From Neobacillus sp. DY30 (lineage in GTDB: Bacteria; Bacillota; Bacilli; Bacillales; Cytobacillaceae), in the NCBI RefSeq assembly GCF_030123065.1, contig NZ_CP126093.1, forward strand, positions 2,422,001 through 2,486,000: DNA of 64,000 nt. Direction: 5' to 3'. The notes under the pieces are model-generated. The model was not told where the DNA came from, did not search any database, and was given only the letters and a program-made list of their open reading frames with translations. This document shows positions 62,719-64,000 of this stretch, piece by piece. Numbering within the stretch: position 1 is the stretch's first letter; every line of letters starts with the position of its first letter. The translations under genes and the position numbers were made by a program.

Positions 62719-64000
62719 ATGAATTTTTCTGCAAAACAAGTTGTCTTTATTAGTTTTATGTTGTTTTCTATGTTTTTTGGAGCTGGTAATTTAATATTCC
62801 CTCCATTTCTTGGTCAATCAGCAGGTGACCAGTTATGGGTTGCTCTTGCTGGTTTTATTGTATCTGCCGTTGGACTGCCGATATTAGGAGTTATTGCGGT
62901 GGCTAAGGCAGGTAGTTTAAATGACCTGAATCTCAGAGTTCACCCTATCTTTGCACTTGTTTTTCCATTTTTAATTTACATTGCCATTGGTCCAGGACTA
63001 GCGATTCCTCGTGCAGGGAGCCTTGCATTTGAAATGGGTGCGGCGCCTTTCTTGCCGGAGAATTTTGTGGGAAGTCCGGTCTCTTTATTCATCTATACGA
63101 TCGTTTTTTTTGGACTAGCCGCATGGTTAAGTTTGTATCCATCAAAACTGATTAGTCTTTTTGGAAAGTTACTTACTCCAATTCTTTTAGCACTAATCGC
63201 AATTATCTTTGTAAAGAGCTTAATGGATCCTATTGGTTCATTTGATTCACCTATAGGGAATTATCGTGACAATCCTATGTTCCAAGGAATATTGGAAGGG
63301 TATTTAACCATGGATGCCTTGGCAGCACTGGCATTTGGAATTGTCATTGCTAACACGCTGACAGCACAAGGTGTTCGTGATTCAAAAATGAAATCACGCT
63401 ATATGATGTACGCAGGTGTGGGTGCCGGTTTGTTATTAGCAGTGATTTATCTAATTTTAGGCTATTTAGGGGCGGCAAGTTCTTCATTAGGACAAGCAGA
63501 GAATGGGGCCATTATTTTGTCTAACATCATGACGGACTTGTTTGGCCAAAGTGGAACACTCATACTAGGTATTGTCTTTACATTGGCATGTTTCTGTGTT
63601 TCCATTGGGTTAATTACCTCATGCAGCCAATTCTTCTCCACAGCTATACCAAAAGTCGCTTATAAGGTATGGGTTGTTATCTTGGCTGTTCTTAGTACTG
63701 CGATTGCCAATTTAGGATTAACACAAATTCTGCAGATTTCAGTACCTATACTTGGAATGATTTACCCGATTGCCATTGTTCTAATCTTCTTGGGACTCTT
63801 TGATGATTTGATTAAAAGGAATTCATATATTTATATCACTGTGGTCGGCTTTGTGGCTTTATTCAGTATATTAGATACAATAAATAAAACCTTTCTAAAT
63901 AATATATGGGGCGAGGGATTTGAAATTCTTCCTTTCTATATCGAGGGGATCGGCTGGCTAACCCCTGCAGTTGTTGGCTTAATCGTTGGTTTTCTTTTAG
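62719..64000 (+). CDS. brnQ: Branched-chain amino acid transporter BrnQ, cut at window end
   Basis: The frame is open from ATG 62719 (after TAAGGAG) to the window end, giving 427 codons without a stop, so it is nearly complete (family about 440 aa). It has about twelve hydrophobic helices (FISFMLFSMFFGAGNLIFPP; GLAIPRAGSLAFEMGAAPFL). It belongs to the LIV-II/BrnQ family, importing Leu, Ile and Val with Na+ or H+. No stop falls inside the window, so it is absent from simple ORF lists. Confidence 0.92.
   Translation, partial: MNFSAKQVVFISFMLFSMFFGAGNLIFPPFLGQSAGDQLWVALAGFIVSAVGLPILGVIAVAKAGSLNDLNLRVHPIFALVFPFLIYIAIGPGLAIPRAGSLAFEMGAAPFLPENFVGSPVSLFIYTIVFFGLAAWLSLYPSKLISLFGKLLTPILLALIAIIFVKSLMDPIGSFDSPIGNYRDNPMFQGILEGYLTMDALAALAFGIVIANTLTAQGVRDSKMKSRYMMYAGVGAGLLLAVIYLILGYLGAASSSLGQAENGAIILSNIMTDLFGQSGTLILGIVFTLACFCVSIGLITSCSQFFSTAIPKVAYKVWVVILAVLSTAIANLGLTQILQISVPILGMIYPIAIVLIFLGLFDDLIKRNSYIYITVVGFVALFSILDTINKTFLNNIWGEGFEILPFYIEGIGWLTPAVVGLIVGFLL

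Overview
The window reads as the chromosome of a low-GC, endospore-forming Bacillaceae (Bacillus/Neobacillus-like). This rests on a GerA-type germinant receptor operon, a CwlJ cortex hydrolase, CotF-type coat proteins, an Sda-like checkpoint peptide, AGGAGG-type ribosome binding sites with frequent TTG/GTG starts, and the Bacillus-type lutABC, rha, yes/lpl and odhAB genes. I see no rRNA, tRNA, CRISPR array, prophage or insertion sequence. The species is inference.

Layout. 0-2 kb: the end of a LysR regulator, two small unknowns and a UDG-superfamily protein. 2-4 kb: a secreted, membrane-anchored GH27 glycosidase. 4.4-8.5 kb: gerA-type receptor operon (A-C-B) plus a small membrane protein. 8.7-12.2 kb: KinB-like kinase, an unknown, and a small locus with two palindromes and a phasin-like helical protein. 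12.5-20.2 kb: heterodimeric ABC exporter, an AraC regulator and an OmpR-type two-component system. 20.2-23.9 kb: cysteine dioxygenase-like protein, EamA exporter, small hypotheticals and a PTS IIA(Glc) protein. 24-30.8 kb: lutABC with a Gfo/Idh oxidoreductase, rhaEW and an Sda-like peptide. 31-47.1 kb: a xylan/aldouronate utilization cluster (yesL, GH8 Rex, YesN/YesM, solute-binding lipoprotein and two permeases, GH10 xylanase, two decayed genes, Nif3-like protein, GH67 alpha-glucuronidase, VOC/SDR/ThuA proteins). 47.1-49.5 kb: CwlJ and small proteins. 49.6-54.2 kb: rhaB-rhaA, coat proteins, and the DeoR-type regulator rhaR. 54.3-64 kb: SPL-like radical SAM protein, LysR, odhAB, rhaD, an AraC regulator and most of brnQ.

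How the genes work together. Two catabolic programs interleave. L-rhamnose is isomerized (RhaA), phosphorylated (RhaB) and cleaved by RhaEW and/or RhaD to DHAP and L-lactaldehyde. The RhaW half should oxidize lactaldehyde to L-lactate, and LutABC can turn lactate into pyruvate. The lutA and rhaEW promoters share an identical 33-base core (TTCAAA-N17-TATAAT) with AAACAAACATA in the spacer. The rhaD promoter carries the reverse complement in its spacer, and the motif lies just after the rhaR -10. This points to one regulon, probably under RhaR. The second program imports xylo-/aldouronic oligosaccharides through an Lpl-type ABC importer and trims them in the cytoplasm with GH67, GH10 and GH8 Rex. 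A near-perfect XylR-type operator overlaps the Rex promoter, although no xylR lies in the window. A fructuronate-reductase-like gene (uxuB) and a Gfo/Idh gene inside the cluster are broken.

Limits: functions come from reading the proteins, not from searches. Promoters, operators and terminators were called by eye.
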